Shown: piece by piece, positions 1 through 8,500 of the stretch
Layout: each line of letters begins with the position of its first letter
Position numbering within the stretch: the first letter of the stretch is position 1
Source of the DNA: Campylobacterota bacterium
GTDB lineage: Bacteria; Campylobacterota; Campylobacteria; Campylobacterales; Sulfurovaceae
DNA: 11,267 nucleotides
NCBI GenBank assembly: GCA_015488875.1
Contig: WFMX01000285.1
Coordinates: forward strand, 1 to 11,267
Direction: 5' to 3'
Translations under genes and position numbers: made by a program
Notes under the pieces: model-generated
What the model saw: the letters and a program-made list of their open reading frames with translations, nothing else
The model's database searches: none
Told to the model about the DNA's origin: nothing

Positions 1-561
1 GCGAAGTTCAGTATCAAAAAGGTCTTTGACTATGCTATATTTGATATATTCAAAGACTTTTCCAAACCACTCTTTTGGGGGCTTCTAGCTGGTGCACTCA
101 TCACGACTCTGATCCCACAAAACCTAAGTGACTTCTTGAACGAGCATAGATATCTGAGCTATGGTATCATCCTCTTGATATCCATGCCACTCTACATATG
201 TGCCACCGCATCTTTGCCACTTGCTGCATCTCTGATAGCTAGTGGATTGAGTGGGGGAGCGGCCTTCATACTGCTGAGTGCTGGTCCTGCTACCAATAGT
301 GTGACTATGGGTGTAGTGCTACAGACTCTAGGCAAGAGGGCTTTGATCATCTATCTAGGTGTGATAGGGGTACTTAGTATCCTATTTGGATATATATTTG
401 ATATCTATTTCCCCAACTCATTGAATTCTATGGCCATGGGTAGTGGAGAAGAGTTTCATCTAATTCATCAAATATCAGCTGTTGTGATGCTGGGCTTCAT
501 AGCCTACTTTTTCATACAAGATATCAAAAAAAGAAGAGCTTCGTCTACGAGTATATCATGA
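1..561 (+). CDS. SO_0444/YraQ-type efflux permease, C-terminal part (5' end outside window)
   Basis: The frame is open from base 1 to a TGA at 559-561, so 186 residues are visible and the start lies outside the window. A TTG at 136 could be mistaken for a start, but the 45 codons before it read on as sensible protein, with a hydrophobic stretch containing FWGLLAGALITTLIP. The visible part holds about five hydrophobic helices. The conserved core is a Met-Pro-Leu-Tyr-Ile-Cys-Ala-Thr stretch near residues 63-70, followed by a Gly/Ser-rich helix and AGPATNSVTM. That signature is typical of permeases of the SO_0444 (Cu/Zn efflux) and YraQ/ArsP group. The role is presumably export of a metal or metalloid across the inner membrane; the substrate cannot be read here. 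The cytoplasmic tail is short and basic (DIKKRRA). The family call is confident, the substrate is not. Confidence 0.75.
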   Translation, partial: AKFSIKKVFDYAIFDIFKDFSKPLFWGLLAGALITTLIPQNLSDFLNEHRYLSYGIILLISMPLYICATASLPLAASLIASGLSGGAAFILLSAGPATNSVTMGVVLQTLGKRALIIYLGVIGVLSILFGYIFDIYFPNSLNSMAMGSGEEFHLIHQISAVVMLGFIAYFFIQDIKKRRASSTSIS

Positions 562-569
562 ATAAGCTG

Positions 570-767
570 ACCTCGGCTGTCGAAAAAATCCAATTTAGCT
601 ACTCTATCTGTTCCCACTATTTGGATATATAGAAACGATACAGTTAGGGGACATTGGTTTTGTGAGCGAAGCGAATAAGACCTGTGTCCCCGCATAGTGA
701 TCGTTCGCCCTCGACTGCAACACGGACATATCTCAGCCGAGGTTACAACGATACACTTCGCTTCGCT
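570..767. repeat. Nested inverted repeats with REP-like hairpin
   Basis: Three inverted repeats are visible. (a) ACCTCGGCTG at 570-579 is matched perfectly by CAGCCGAGGT at 734-743. (b) A 15-base imperfect hairpin has arms 647-661 and 677-691, pairing at 12 of 15 positions, with GGGGACA and TGTCCCC at the base and a 15-base loop. (c) AGCGAAGCGAA at 665-675, lying in the loop of (b), is matched perfectly by TTCGCTTCGCT at 757-767. Pairs (a) and (c) cross, so not all can form at once. AACGATAC also occurs twice (634-641, 747-754). A GGGGACA...TGTCCCC palindrome is the style of REP elements mobilised by RAYT/IS200-like transposases. Arms (a) could alternatively be the terminal repeats of a 174-bp MITE. 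No transposase is present. Confidence 0.6.
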
Positions 768-856
768 ACACATATCATTATAAGAGAGATGAGAGGGTAG
801 TTTTCATGAAATGCAAAACTATATCTATTTGTATCCTCTTTTTAAATATATTTAGA

Positions 857-862
857 TAGAAT
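857..862 (+). promoter_or_regulatory. Candidate -10 element for the fabZ operon
   Basis: TAGAAT at 857-862 matches the TATAAT consensus at five of six positions and sits in an A/T-rich run. No recognisable -35 lies 16-18 bases upstream, which is common in Campylobacterota, where promoters rely on the -10 and upstream T-rich tracts. The transcript would start near 869, leaving a leader of about 25 bases with a good Shine-Dalgarno (AAAGGGA, 882-888) before the TTG of fabZ. Confidence 0.45.
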
Positions 863-893
863 ACAACTAAAATTTTTTTACAAAGGGACACAT

Positions 894-1343
894 TTGCTAT
901 TTAATGTTGTTGAAATCCAAAAAATCCTTCCACATCGCTACCCCTTTCTACTAGTAGATAGGATCACAGAGCTAGAGCATGGCAAATCTATAGAGGGGTA
1001 CAAAAATGTCTCCATATCTGAGCCTGTTTTTCAAGGGCATTTTCCAGATCACCCTATCTACCCTGGTGTTATGATCATAGAGGGTATGGCACAAGTGGGT
1101 GGCGTGCTAGCATTTCAGAGTCTTCCCGAAGAGGAGCAAGCGAATATAGATCAGAAAGTCGTATACTTCATGAGTATTGACAAGGCAAAATTTAGAGCAC
1201 CAGTCACCCCAGGTGACAAGCTAGTCTATAGACTGAATGTCATCAAGAACAAAGGTCCAGTATGGCAACTAGATGCCAAAGCTTTCGTAGATGACAAAGT
1301 GGTCGCACAAGCAGAACTCAAAGCAATGATAGTCGATAAATAA
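894..1343 (+). CDS. fabZ: 3-hydroxyacyl-[acyl-carrier-protein] dehydratase FabZ
   Basis: FabZ dehydrates (3R)-3-hydroxyacyl-ACP to trans-2-enoyl-ACP in cytoplasmic type II fatty-acid synthesis. The 149-residue length is normal. It has the hot-dog-fold hallmarks: LPHRYPFLLVDR at residues 12-23, then GHFPDHPIYPG at 48-58 with the catalytic His49, and the catalytic Glu63 in IIEGMAQ. The start is TTG at 894. AAAGGGA (882-888) lies five bases upstream, the first ATG (904) is out of frame, and a later start would cut into the conserved N terminus. It is the first gene of a run with lpxA, whose stop-to-start gap is 14 bases. FabZ and LpxA draw on the same 3-hydroxyacyl-ACP pool, so co-transcription would help balance phospholipid and lipid A supply (inference). 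Confidence 0.97.
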   Translation: MLFNVVEIQKILPHRYPFLLVDRITELEHGKSIEGYKNVSISEPVFQGHFPDHPIYPGVMIIEGMAQVGGVLAFQSLPEEEQANIDQKVVYFMSIDKAKFRAPVTPGDKLVYRLNVIKNKGPVWQLDAKAFVDDKVVAQAELKAMIVDK

Positions 1344-1357
1344 GGAACTCTAAACTT

Positions 1358-2146
1358 ATGCAAAATATTCACCCCACTTCTATAGTAGAGGATGGAGCAT
1401 CTATAGCTGATGATGTCAAGATAGGTCCATTCTGTTATATCAGAAAAGATGTGACGATAGATAGTGGCACAATTATCGACTCGCATGTCTCTATAGAGGG
1501 AGATACCTCTGTAGGCAAAAACAATCACATATTTGCCCACTGTGCCATAGGAAGTATACCCCAAGATTTGAAATATGCTGGTGAGCCTGTGAAGCTTGTG
1601 ATAGGTGACAACAACACCATCAGAGAGTTTGCACAGATCAATCCAGGCACAAAGGGTGGCGGTAGTGTCACTGCCATAGGGGATAACAATCTCATAATGG
1701 GACATATACATATAGGTCACGATGTACAGATATCAAACAACTGCATATTGGCAAATGGCGTAGCTTTGGCAGGTCATGTAGAGTTGGGCGATTTTGTGGT
1801 GATCGGTGGATTGAGTGCTGTGCATCAATTTTGCAAGATTGGTGACTACGCTATGCTAGGTGGTGCAAGTGCCTTGTCACAAGATCTACCACCATACTGT
1901 ATAGCAGAAGGAAATCGTGCTATTGTTAGAGGATTGAACCTAGTGGGTCTCAGGAGACTTATAGATAGAGGGAGTATAGATATACTAAAAAGTGCATATA
2001 GAGAACTATTTGAAAAGGGTAAACCAATACAAGATGTAGCTGATAAGTTACAGAGTCAAAGTGACTCTGACATCATCCAAAAACTTACAAATTTTATAAA
2101 AAATTCCAAACGAGGTATACCGTTTGCAAGGAAAACAAATGTCTAA
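1358..2146 (+). CDS. lpxA: Acyl-ACP:UDP-N-acetylglucosamine O-acyltransferase LpxA
   Basis: LpxA transfers a 3-hydroxyacyl chain from ACP to the 3-OH of UDP-GlcNAc, the first step of lipid A synthesis, in the cytoplasm. The 262-residue length is typical. The N-terminal two-thirds are left-handed beta-helix hexapeptide repeats (for example IADDVKIGPF near residue 16 onward). The catalytic His is His121, in the HIHIGHD stretch at 116-122, equivalent to E. coli His125. GGLSAVHQFCKIG and the following LGG stretch are also conserved. The C-terminal third is helical (RGLNLVGLRR onward), as in the family. The ATG at 1358 follows AAGGA at 1342-1346, which overlaps the fabZ stop. The 3' end overlaps clpX by 8 bases, suggesting translational coupling. 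Acyl-chain length preference cannot be read from the sequence. Confidence 0.97.
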   Translation: MQNIHPTSIVEDGASIADDVKIGPFCYIRKDVTIDSGTIIDSHVSIEGDTSVGKNNHIFAHCAIGSIPQDLKYAGEPVKLVIGDNNTIREFAQINPGTKGGGSVTAIGDNNLIMGHIHIGHDVQISNNCILANGVALAGHVELGDFVVIGGLSAVHQFCKIGDYAMLGGASALSQDLPPYCIAEGNRAIVRGLNLVGLRRLIDRGSIDILKSAYRELFEKGKPIQDVADKLQSQSDSDIIQKLTNFIKNSKRGIPFARKTNV

Positions 2147-3353
2147 AAAATCATGTAGCTTCTGCTCCGTAGCAGAGAGTGAACAAAATCCACTGATAGC
2201 AGGTAGCAATGCATATATATGTTCAAATTGTGTCATATCTGCTTATAAAATATTATATGGTGAGGAGGAAGTGCCTGATACTGTAGAGTTCGATGAAGAG
2301 CTACTGTCACCTAAAGAGATCAAGCATATGCTTGATGATTATGTCATAGGTCAAGATAGTGCCAAAAAGACTCTAAGTGTAGCAGTGTACAACCATTACA
2401 AGAGGATATACAAAGATATAGAGAGTGATGATACACAGATATCTAAGTCAAATATCCTACTTTTGGGTCCTACGGGAAGTGGCAAAACTCTGCTAGCTCA
2501 AACAATAGCAAGATTTTTGAATGTTCCTATAGCTATAGCAGATGCTACCAATCTCACAGAGGCTGGTTATGTAGGTGAGGATGTCGAAAATATCTTGACC
2601 AAGCTTCTACAGGCTGCTGATGGTGATGTGAAGAGAGCTGAGCAGGGGATAGTATTTATAGATGAAGTGGACAAGGTAGCTAGGATGGGTGAAAATCGTT
2701 CTATTACCAGAGATGTATCAGGTGAGGGAGTACAGCAAGCTCTTCTCAAGATCATAGAAGGCTCTGTAGTCAACATACCACCAAAAGGCGGAAGAAAACA
2801 TCCAAACCAAGATTTTCTTCAGATAGATACATCGAATGTCCTCTTTATATGTGGAGGTGCATTTGATGGTCTCAACGATATCATCAAGAGACGATTGGGT
2901 AGTAACACTCTAGGTTTTGGTCAAACCAAAAGAACCAAAAAAGAGGAAGAAGATATGCTTTATCTCGTAGAGTCTAGCGATCTAGTATCTTTTGGTCTCA
3001 TACCAGAGCTTATCGGTAGACTACATGTGCATGCTACTCTAAATCAGATAACTATAGAGGATATGGTCAAGATATTGGTAGAACCCAAAAACTCGCTCAT
3101 CAGACAGTATCAAAAGCTCTTTGAGATAGATGGTGCTATCTTGACATTCGAGCAAGAGGCACTAGAGATGATAGCACAAAGAGCTATAGATAGAAAAACT
3201 GGTGCTAGGGGATTGAGGTCTATCATGGAGGAGATTTTGTTAGATATCATGTATGAGCTACCAGAGTTGGCAGACTATGAGATAGTCATCACGCCTGAGG
3301 TCATAGAGACAGGTGAAAAACCTATATATATAAAAAATAAAAAAAGTGCGTAA
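2139..3353 (+). CDS. clpX: ATP-dependent Clp protease ATP-binding subunit ClpX
   Basis: ClpX is the hexameric AAA+ unfoldase that feeds substrates to ClpP. I place the start at ATG 2139 rather than the in-frame TTG at 2124: AAGGA (2128-2132) lies six bases before the ATG, and the protein then begins MSKKSCSFC as ClpX should. That gives 404 residues, normal for the family. Visible in order are the zinc-binding domain with Cys6, Cys9, Cys28 and Cys31; Walker A GPTGSGKT at 110-117; pore-1 loop GYVG at 143-146; Walker B VFIDEVDK near 172-179; the RKH-type loop (GGRKHPNQ); an LGF tripeptide in the position of the ClpP-docking IGF loop; and sensor-2 GARGLRS near the C terminus. It overlaps lpxA by 8 bases and is followed nine bases later by mreB. 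Its place among envelope genes reflects Campylobacterota gene order rather than a proven functional link. Confidence 0.97.
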   Translation: MSKKSCSFCSVAESEQNPLIAGSNAYICSNCVISAYKILYGEEEVPDTVEFDEELLSPKEIKHMLDDYVIGQDSAKKTLSVAVYNHYKRIYKDIESDDTQISKSNILLLGPTGSGKTLLAQTIARFLNVPIAIADATNLTEAGYVGEDVENILTKLLQAADGDVKRAEQGIVFIDEVDKVARMGENRSITRDVSGEGVQQALLKIIEGSVVNIPPKGGRKHPNQDFLQIDTSNVLFICGGAFDGLNDIIKRRLGSNTLGFGQTKRTKKEEEDMLYLVESSDLVSFGLIPELIGRLHVHATLNQITIEDMVKILVEPKNSLIRQYQKLFEIDGAILTFEQEALEMIAQRAIDRKTGARGLRSIMEEILLDIMYELPELADYEIVITPEVIETGEKPIYIKNKKSA

Positions 3354-3362
3354 GGAATAGAG

Positions 3363-4397
3363 ATGTTTAAAAATATAATGGGGGCTTTTTCAAATGATCT
3401 AGCTATAGATCTAGGTACTGCGAATACTCTCGTCCTGATAAAAGGACAGGGGATAAGTATCAATGAGCCATCCGTCGTAGCTATACAGGTAGATAGACAT
3501 GGTCAAGAGAAGATACTAGCAGTAGGTCAAGAGGCGAAGGATATGGTAGGAAAAACTCCTGGCAATATAAAAGCCATAAGACCTATGAAAGATGGTGTCA
3601 TAGCAGACTTCAATGTCACTGAGATGATGATACGATATTTTATAGAGAAGTCTCACAAGAGAAAAAAGTTTTTTAGCCCTAGAATCATCATATGTGTTCC
3701 TTATGGATTGACGCAAGTAGAGAGAAAAGCGGTCAAAGAGTCTGCACTAAATGCAGGTGCAAGATATGTCTATCTCATAGAAGAGCCTATGGCGGCTGCT
3801 ATAGGTGCAGGATTGCCTATACGAGACCCAAATGGTAACCTAGTAGTAGATATCGGTGGTGGTACTACAGAGATAGGTGTCATATCATTGGGTGGACTAG
3901 TTCTTAGTAAATCTATCCGTGTTGCTGGAGATAGATTGGATGCTTCTATCGCGAGTTATATCAGGAAAAACTTCAACCTACTCATCGGCGATAGAGTGGC
4001 AGAGGAGCTAAAGATCAAGGTGGGAACTGCCATACAGCTAGACGAGGAGTTGGTCACCATCGTGAGAGGTAGAGACCAAGTGGAAGGCACGCTAGGTTCT
4101 GTCGATATTACTAGTGAACATATAAGAGAGGCTATGAAAGAGCCTATTCGTGAGATAGGTGAAGCACTCAAAAGAGTACTAGAAGAGACTCCACCTGATT
4201 TGGCTGGTGATATAGTAGACAACGGCATAGTGTTGACAGGTGGTGGTGCGTTGATCAGGGGATTGGATCAATATCTTGCAGATCTTGTGAAGCTACCTGT
4301 ATATGTAGCTGATGACCCACTTCTAGCCGTAGCAAAAGGCACAGGCAGGGCGTTGGACGAGATAGATCTACTACAACAAACGGCTTATGAAGACTAA
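3363..4397 (+). CDS. mreB: Rod shape-determining protein MreB (bacterial actin)
   Basis: MreB is the actin-like ATPase that polymerises under the inner membrane and guides sidewall peptidoglycan synthesis. The 344 residues fit the family. Visible are the phosphate-1 loop DLGTANT at residues 16-22, the EEPMAAAIGAGLP stretch at 140-152, the phosphate-2 motif DIGGGTTEIG at 163-172, GDRLD at 189-193, and the adenosine motif LTGGGALIRG at 291-300. The N terminus has a short hydrophobic segment before the first motif, consistent with membrane association. The ATG follows AAGGA (3352-3356) by six bases. The 3' end overlaps mreC by 11 bases, so the two are likely translationally coupled, matching their joint role in the elongasome. 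Confidence 0.97.
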   Translation: MFKNIMGAFSNDLAIDLGTANTLVLIKGQGISINEPSVVAIQVDRHGQEKILAVGQEAKDMVGKTPGNIKAIRPMKDGVIADFNVTEMMIRYFIEKSHKRKKFFSPRIIICVPYGLTQVERKAVKESALNAGARYVYLIEEPMAAAIGAGLPIRDPNGNLVVDIGGGTTEIGVISLGGLVLSKSIRVAGDRLDASIASYIRKNFNLLIGDRVAEELKIKVGTAIQLDEELVTIVRGRDQVEGTLGSVDITSEHIREAMKEPIREIGEALKRVLEETPPDLAGDIVDNGIVLTGGGALIRGLDQYLADLVKLPVYVADDPLLAVAKGTGRALDEIDLLQQTAYED

Positions 4398-5442
4398 ATA
4401 TCTCATAGTTAGCCTTTTTTTGCTTGTGGTGACTATCATCATTACTAGAAATGATGATAGGCTTATAGACACTCTCCTCTCTATAGTGAACCCTGTCAAG
4501 CAGACATATACCAATATCAGGAGAGACATAGAAGGCAAAAGTCAAAGCTATGTATATCAAAAAGAGAGTATAGAGAGGTTGACAAAAGAGAATAAATTTC
4601 TTCGTAAACGACTACTAGAACAAAAACACTACATCCAACAAGTAAAAGATTTATACAGGATCATACCATCACTCGAAAAAATACCAAGACGAAGCGTAGA
4701 CATAGTACAAACCATATCATATGTAAAGCTAAATAGCTTCAGTCAAGTCATACTCACAAAACCGACTAGCCTAGACAATAATGATAGTAAAAGATTGTAT
4801 GGACTGATACAAGGAGATGTAGTAGCAGGCGTAGCAAAGGTTTACAATCATAACCTATATGGCTCACTTGTCTCCAATGAAAAGTGTAGATTTTCTGTCT
4901 TTGTGGGAGAGAAGAGAGCGGCAGGTATAGCGATGGGTATAAAATCTAACGAGATGTATGTCAAGTTCATACCAAAATGGGCAGATATCAAAAAAGGCGA
5001 CAAAGTGGTCACGAGTGGATTGGATACGATCTTTTTTGCCAATATACCTGTAGGAGAGGTGGAGAGTGTAGAGGTGGAGAGTAGCTACAAGATAGCATAT
5101 ATCAAAGCATACGCTGATGTACTGAAGCCTGACTACTTCTATCTCATTAAAGACCCATCTGTCACGCTTACGACAGCATTTGATGGTGTGGTAGTCACTA
5201 GTCACAAGGGCAGTGACGAGGAGAGCAGAGAAGCGAACAAGACAGTGAACAATATGTTTGATCCATCTATCTCTAGCATACCATCGGTTATCACCAATGA
5301 GCCTGAGAGTATCAGTCAAACTACCACCGAAAAGATAGATCCTGAACAAGAGATGCCACCTAGTGAAGTGTCACACAAAAATCCAAAGATCATCAAAGCA
5401 AAAAAGCATAGACCAAAAGCAGATAATTTAGATATCTTTTGA
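4387..5442 (+). CDS. mreC: Rod shape-determining protein MreC with long C-terminal tail
   Basis: MreC links cytoplasmic MreB to periplasmic peptidoglycan synthases. The visible order is a short cytoplasmic start (MKTK), one membrane helix at about residues 5-20, a periplasmic coiled coil of about residues 40-90 (heptad-like IERLTKENKFLRKRLLEQ), then the beta domain to about residue 257, including the GDVVAGVA and GDKVVTSGLD stretches. The protein has 351 residues, longer than the usual 250-300. The extra 90 or so residues after about 260 are rich in Ser, Glu, Pro and Lys, look disordered, and end in a basic stretch before DNLDIF. It starts inside the end of mreB. No mreD follows, consistent with what I know of Campylobacter and Helicobacter gene content. 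It is the last gene of this run before a new promoter. Confidence 0.93.
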   Translation: MKTKYLIVSLFLLVVTIIITRNDDRLIDTLLSIVNPVKQTYTNIRRDIEGKSQSYVYQKESIERLTKENKFLRKRLLEQKHYIQQVKDLYRIIPSLEKIPRRSVDIVQTISYVKLNSFSQVILTKPTSLDNNDSKRLYGLIQGDVVAGVAKVYNHNLYGSLVSNEKCRFSVFVGEKRAAGIAMGIKSNEMYVKFIPKWADIKKGDKVVTSGLDTIFFANIPVGEVESVEVESSYKIAYIKAYADVLKPDYFYLIKDPSVTLTTAFDGVVVTSHKGSDEESREANKTVNNMFDPSISSIPSVITNEPESISQTTTEKIDPEQEMPPSEVSHKNPKIIKAKKHRPKADNLDIF

Positions 5443-5480
5443 TCTAATCAAAGCAACATTTAAACAGCGATAGAGGTGCT

Positions 5481-5510
5481 CTTGAGTATAATACAAAACT
5501 AAAACTCAAG
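5481..5510 (+). promoter_or_regulatory. carB promoter: consensus -10 inside a short inverted repeat
   Basis: A perfect TATAAT lies at 5487-5492, 30 bases before the carB ATG, with no clear TTGACA upstream. CTTGAGT at 5481-5487 and ACTCAAG at 5504-5510 form a perfect 7-bp inverted repeat that brackets the -10 and the expected transcription start near 5499. The right arm runs directly into the Shine-Dalgarno (AAGGG, 5508-5512). This suggests either an operator or a small 5' hairpin touching the ribosome binding site; neither is shown. Confidence 0.55.
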
Positions 5511-5521
5511 GGTAATTCTAC

Positions 5522-8500
5522 ATGCCAAAACGCGAAGATATCAAAACAATTTTACTTATAGGTTCAGGTCCTATCGTCATAGGTCAAGCTTGCGAATTTG
5601 ACTACTCTGGTACTCAAGCCGCCAAAACACTCAAAGAGCTAGGATATAGAGTCGTACTAATCAACTCAAATCCAGCTACCATCATGACAGATCCAGAATT
5701 TGCTCATAGAACATACATAGAGCCAATCACAGAAGATATCATAGAGAAGATTATCAAGAGAGAGAGTGTCGATGCCATACTCCCTACTATGGGTGGTCAA
5801 ACTGCTCTCAATGTAGCTATGAGCATGCATGAAAAAGGGATGCTCGAAGGCATAGAATTTTTAGGTGCTAAGCCAGAGGCTATCAAGAAGGGCGAAGATC
5901 GTCAAGAGTTCAAAGAGGCGATGATCAAGATAGGTATGGATCTACCTATATCTCAATATGCTTACAATATGGATGATGCCTTAGAAGCCGCCAAAAATAT
6001 AGGCTTTCCACTCATTATCCGTGCATCATACACGCTAGCAGGTGGTGGCTCGGGTGTAGCATACAACATGGATGAGTATAGAGAGATAGTCAAGGGCGGA
6101 CTAGAGGCTAGTCCCATATCTGAGATACTTATAGAGGAGTCTCTGCTAGGCTGGAAAGAGTACGAGATGGAGGTTATCCGAGACAGAGTAGACAACTGTA
6201 TCATAGTCTGCTCTATAGAAAACTTCGATCCTATGGGTGTCCATACAGGCGATAGCATCACCATAGCACCAGCACTTACTCTCACCGACAAAGAGTATCA
6301 GAGGATGAGAGATGCTTCATTCAAGATACTTAGAGAGGTTGGAGTGGATACAGGTGGGTCAAATGTCCAATTCTCTATAGACCCAGAGAGTGGCAGAATG
6401 ATAGTGATAGAGATGAACCCTAGAGTGAGTAGGTCATCAGCACTAGCCTCTAAAGCTACGGGGTACCCTATAGCCAAGGTAGCGACACTGCTAGCAGTAG
6501 GATATACACTAGATGAGATCACCAATGATATCACAGGTACAGCAGCGTCATTTGAGCCAGTGATAGACTATGTCGTGACTAAGATACCTAGATTTACATT
6601 TGAGAAATTCCCTATGGCGGATAGTACTTTGACTACAGCCATGAAGAGTGTAGGGGAGGTGATGAGTATCGGCAGGACATTCAAAGAGTCGTTCCAAAAA
6701 GCATTATGTTCACTTGAGACGGGACTTGTAGGCTTTGATCATATAGATTGTGATGATGAGGAGCTTGTGAGGGAGATTAGGCGTTCTAACGAGCAGAGAA
6801 TGTTGTATATTTACGAAGGTTTGAGGCGAGGTATCACAGTAGATGAGCTTTATGAGTTGTGCAGAGTAGACAAATGGTTCCTCTATCAGCTAGAGGAGCT
6901 TGTAGAGTGTGAAAATAGCATGGATATATCGCTCCTCACCAATGATGCAAAACTGAGAAAGATCAAGAGCGATGGCTTCTCTGACGCGATGATAGCAGGT
7001 GTCATCAACAAAAAAGAGGCACTATCTCTAAGTGAAAGTGATATATATAGAGCGAGAGAGAAGTTAGGTGTACTACTAGAGTACAATGAAGTAGATACAT
7101 GCGCAGCTGAATTTAAAGCACTTACGCCATATCTATACTCATCTACCAACATAAGCAAGCTACCCCCAAAGACCATAGAAAATTCTGATGACAAGAAGGT
7201 ATTGGTGATAGGTGGTGGACCAAATAGGATAGGGCAGGGTATAGAGTTTGATTACTGTTGTGTACATGCAGCATTTGCACTAGAAGATATGGGCATCAAG
7301 TCTATAATGTACAACTGTAACCCAGAGACTGTATCTACGGATTACGATACATCAGATATACTCTACTTTGAACCGATAGATTTCGAACATGTCCGCAATG
7401 TGATAGAGCTAGAGAAGCCAGATGGTGTCATAGTACACTTCGGAGGTCAGACACCTCTCAAATTGGCGAAAAGCCTCACCGCCATCGGTGCAAACATCTC
7501 TGGTACTACAGCAAAGGTGATAGACCTTGCTGAGGATAGAGAGAAGTTCTCTGACTTTATCAACGAGCTAGGGTTGAGACAGCCAGACAATGGCACAGCA
7601 TTTGCCAAAGATGAAGCGATGGCAATAGCAGGTCGTATCGGATATCCTGTGCTTGTGAGACCTAGCTTTGTGCTAGGTGGGCGAGGTATGCGAACAGTCT
7701 ACAACGATACTGAGCTTAGAAAATATATGGATGAAGCAGTGAGCGTCTCCAATGATGCACCTGTGCTGATAGATAAGTTCCTAGACAATGCTATAGAGTT
7801 GGATGTGGATGCTATATGTGACGGTAAAGATGTATATATAGGCTCAGTGATGCAACATATCGAAGAGGCTGGTATACACTCAGGTGATTCAGCTTGTTCA
7901 TTGCCACCAGTATCTATATCTGACCAACTGCAAGAGGTAGTGAAGCGGCAGACAGCCGATATAGCTCTAGGTTTGGGTGTAGTAGGACTGCTCAATATAC
8001 AGTATGCAATACATAGAGATGAGATATATCTCATAGAGGTCAATCCAAGAGCATCAAGAACAGTACCATTTGTATCCAAGGCTACAGGTCTGCCACTAGC
8101 GAAGGTGGCAACTAGAGTGATGATACAGGGTGATCTCAGAGAGGCGTTGGCGTATTATGATACATTCAAGATAGTCAACTTCGACAAAGAGATCATGGAG
8201 CCAAATCTCAAAAATCATGTAGCGGTCAAAGAGGCAGTATTTCCATTCAATAAACTACCAGGCTCAGATCTCATACTAGGTCCAGAGATGAAATCCACAG
8301 GTGAAGTGATGGGTCTATCAGACAATTTTGGTTTGAGCTTTGCCAAGAGTCAAGTAGCGAGTAAAAATGATATACCTTTAGCAGGTACAGTCTTTATATC
8401 TCTCACCCAAAGCGACAAGCAGTATGCAGGTGAAGTGGGCAAGATGTTTACTGACCTAGGATTCGAGATTGTTGCCACAGACGGTACTCACAAATCACTC

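Larger units (their letters stand above)
562..893. other. Gene-free spacer between permease and fabZ
   Basis: These 332 bases show no credible gene. A minus-strand frame at 504-773 is repeat-derived and has no family features. The left two-thirds are filled with nested inverted repeats, described separately. Bases 798-821 form a small AT-rich hairpin: arms TAGTTTT (798-804) and AAAACTA (815-821), with CAT/ATG pairing inside the loop. It lacks a T-run directly after it, so it is a poor terminator; it could equally be a protein-binding site. The last 40 bases carry the fabZ promoter and ribosome binding site. Confidence 0.6.

Noticed and set aside
136..138. TTG as start of the first gene
   Set aside because: The frame is open and protein-like from base 1, so this is an internal leucine of a truncated permease.
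504..773. 89-codon minus-strand frame with several Cys
   Set aside because: It overlaps the permease end and is made largely of inverted-repeat DNA. It has no family resemblance and no ribosome binding site.
793..803. GAGGGTAGTTT here also occurs at 10836-10846 beside brnT
   Set aside because: An 11-base match is expected many times by chance in 11 kb, and the flanks differ.
2124..2138. In-frame TTG upstream of clpX giving five extra residues
   Set aside because: AAGGA at 2128-2132 would lie inside it and points to ATG 2139, which gives the normal ClpX N terminus.
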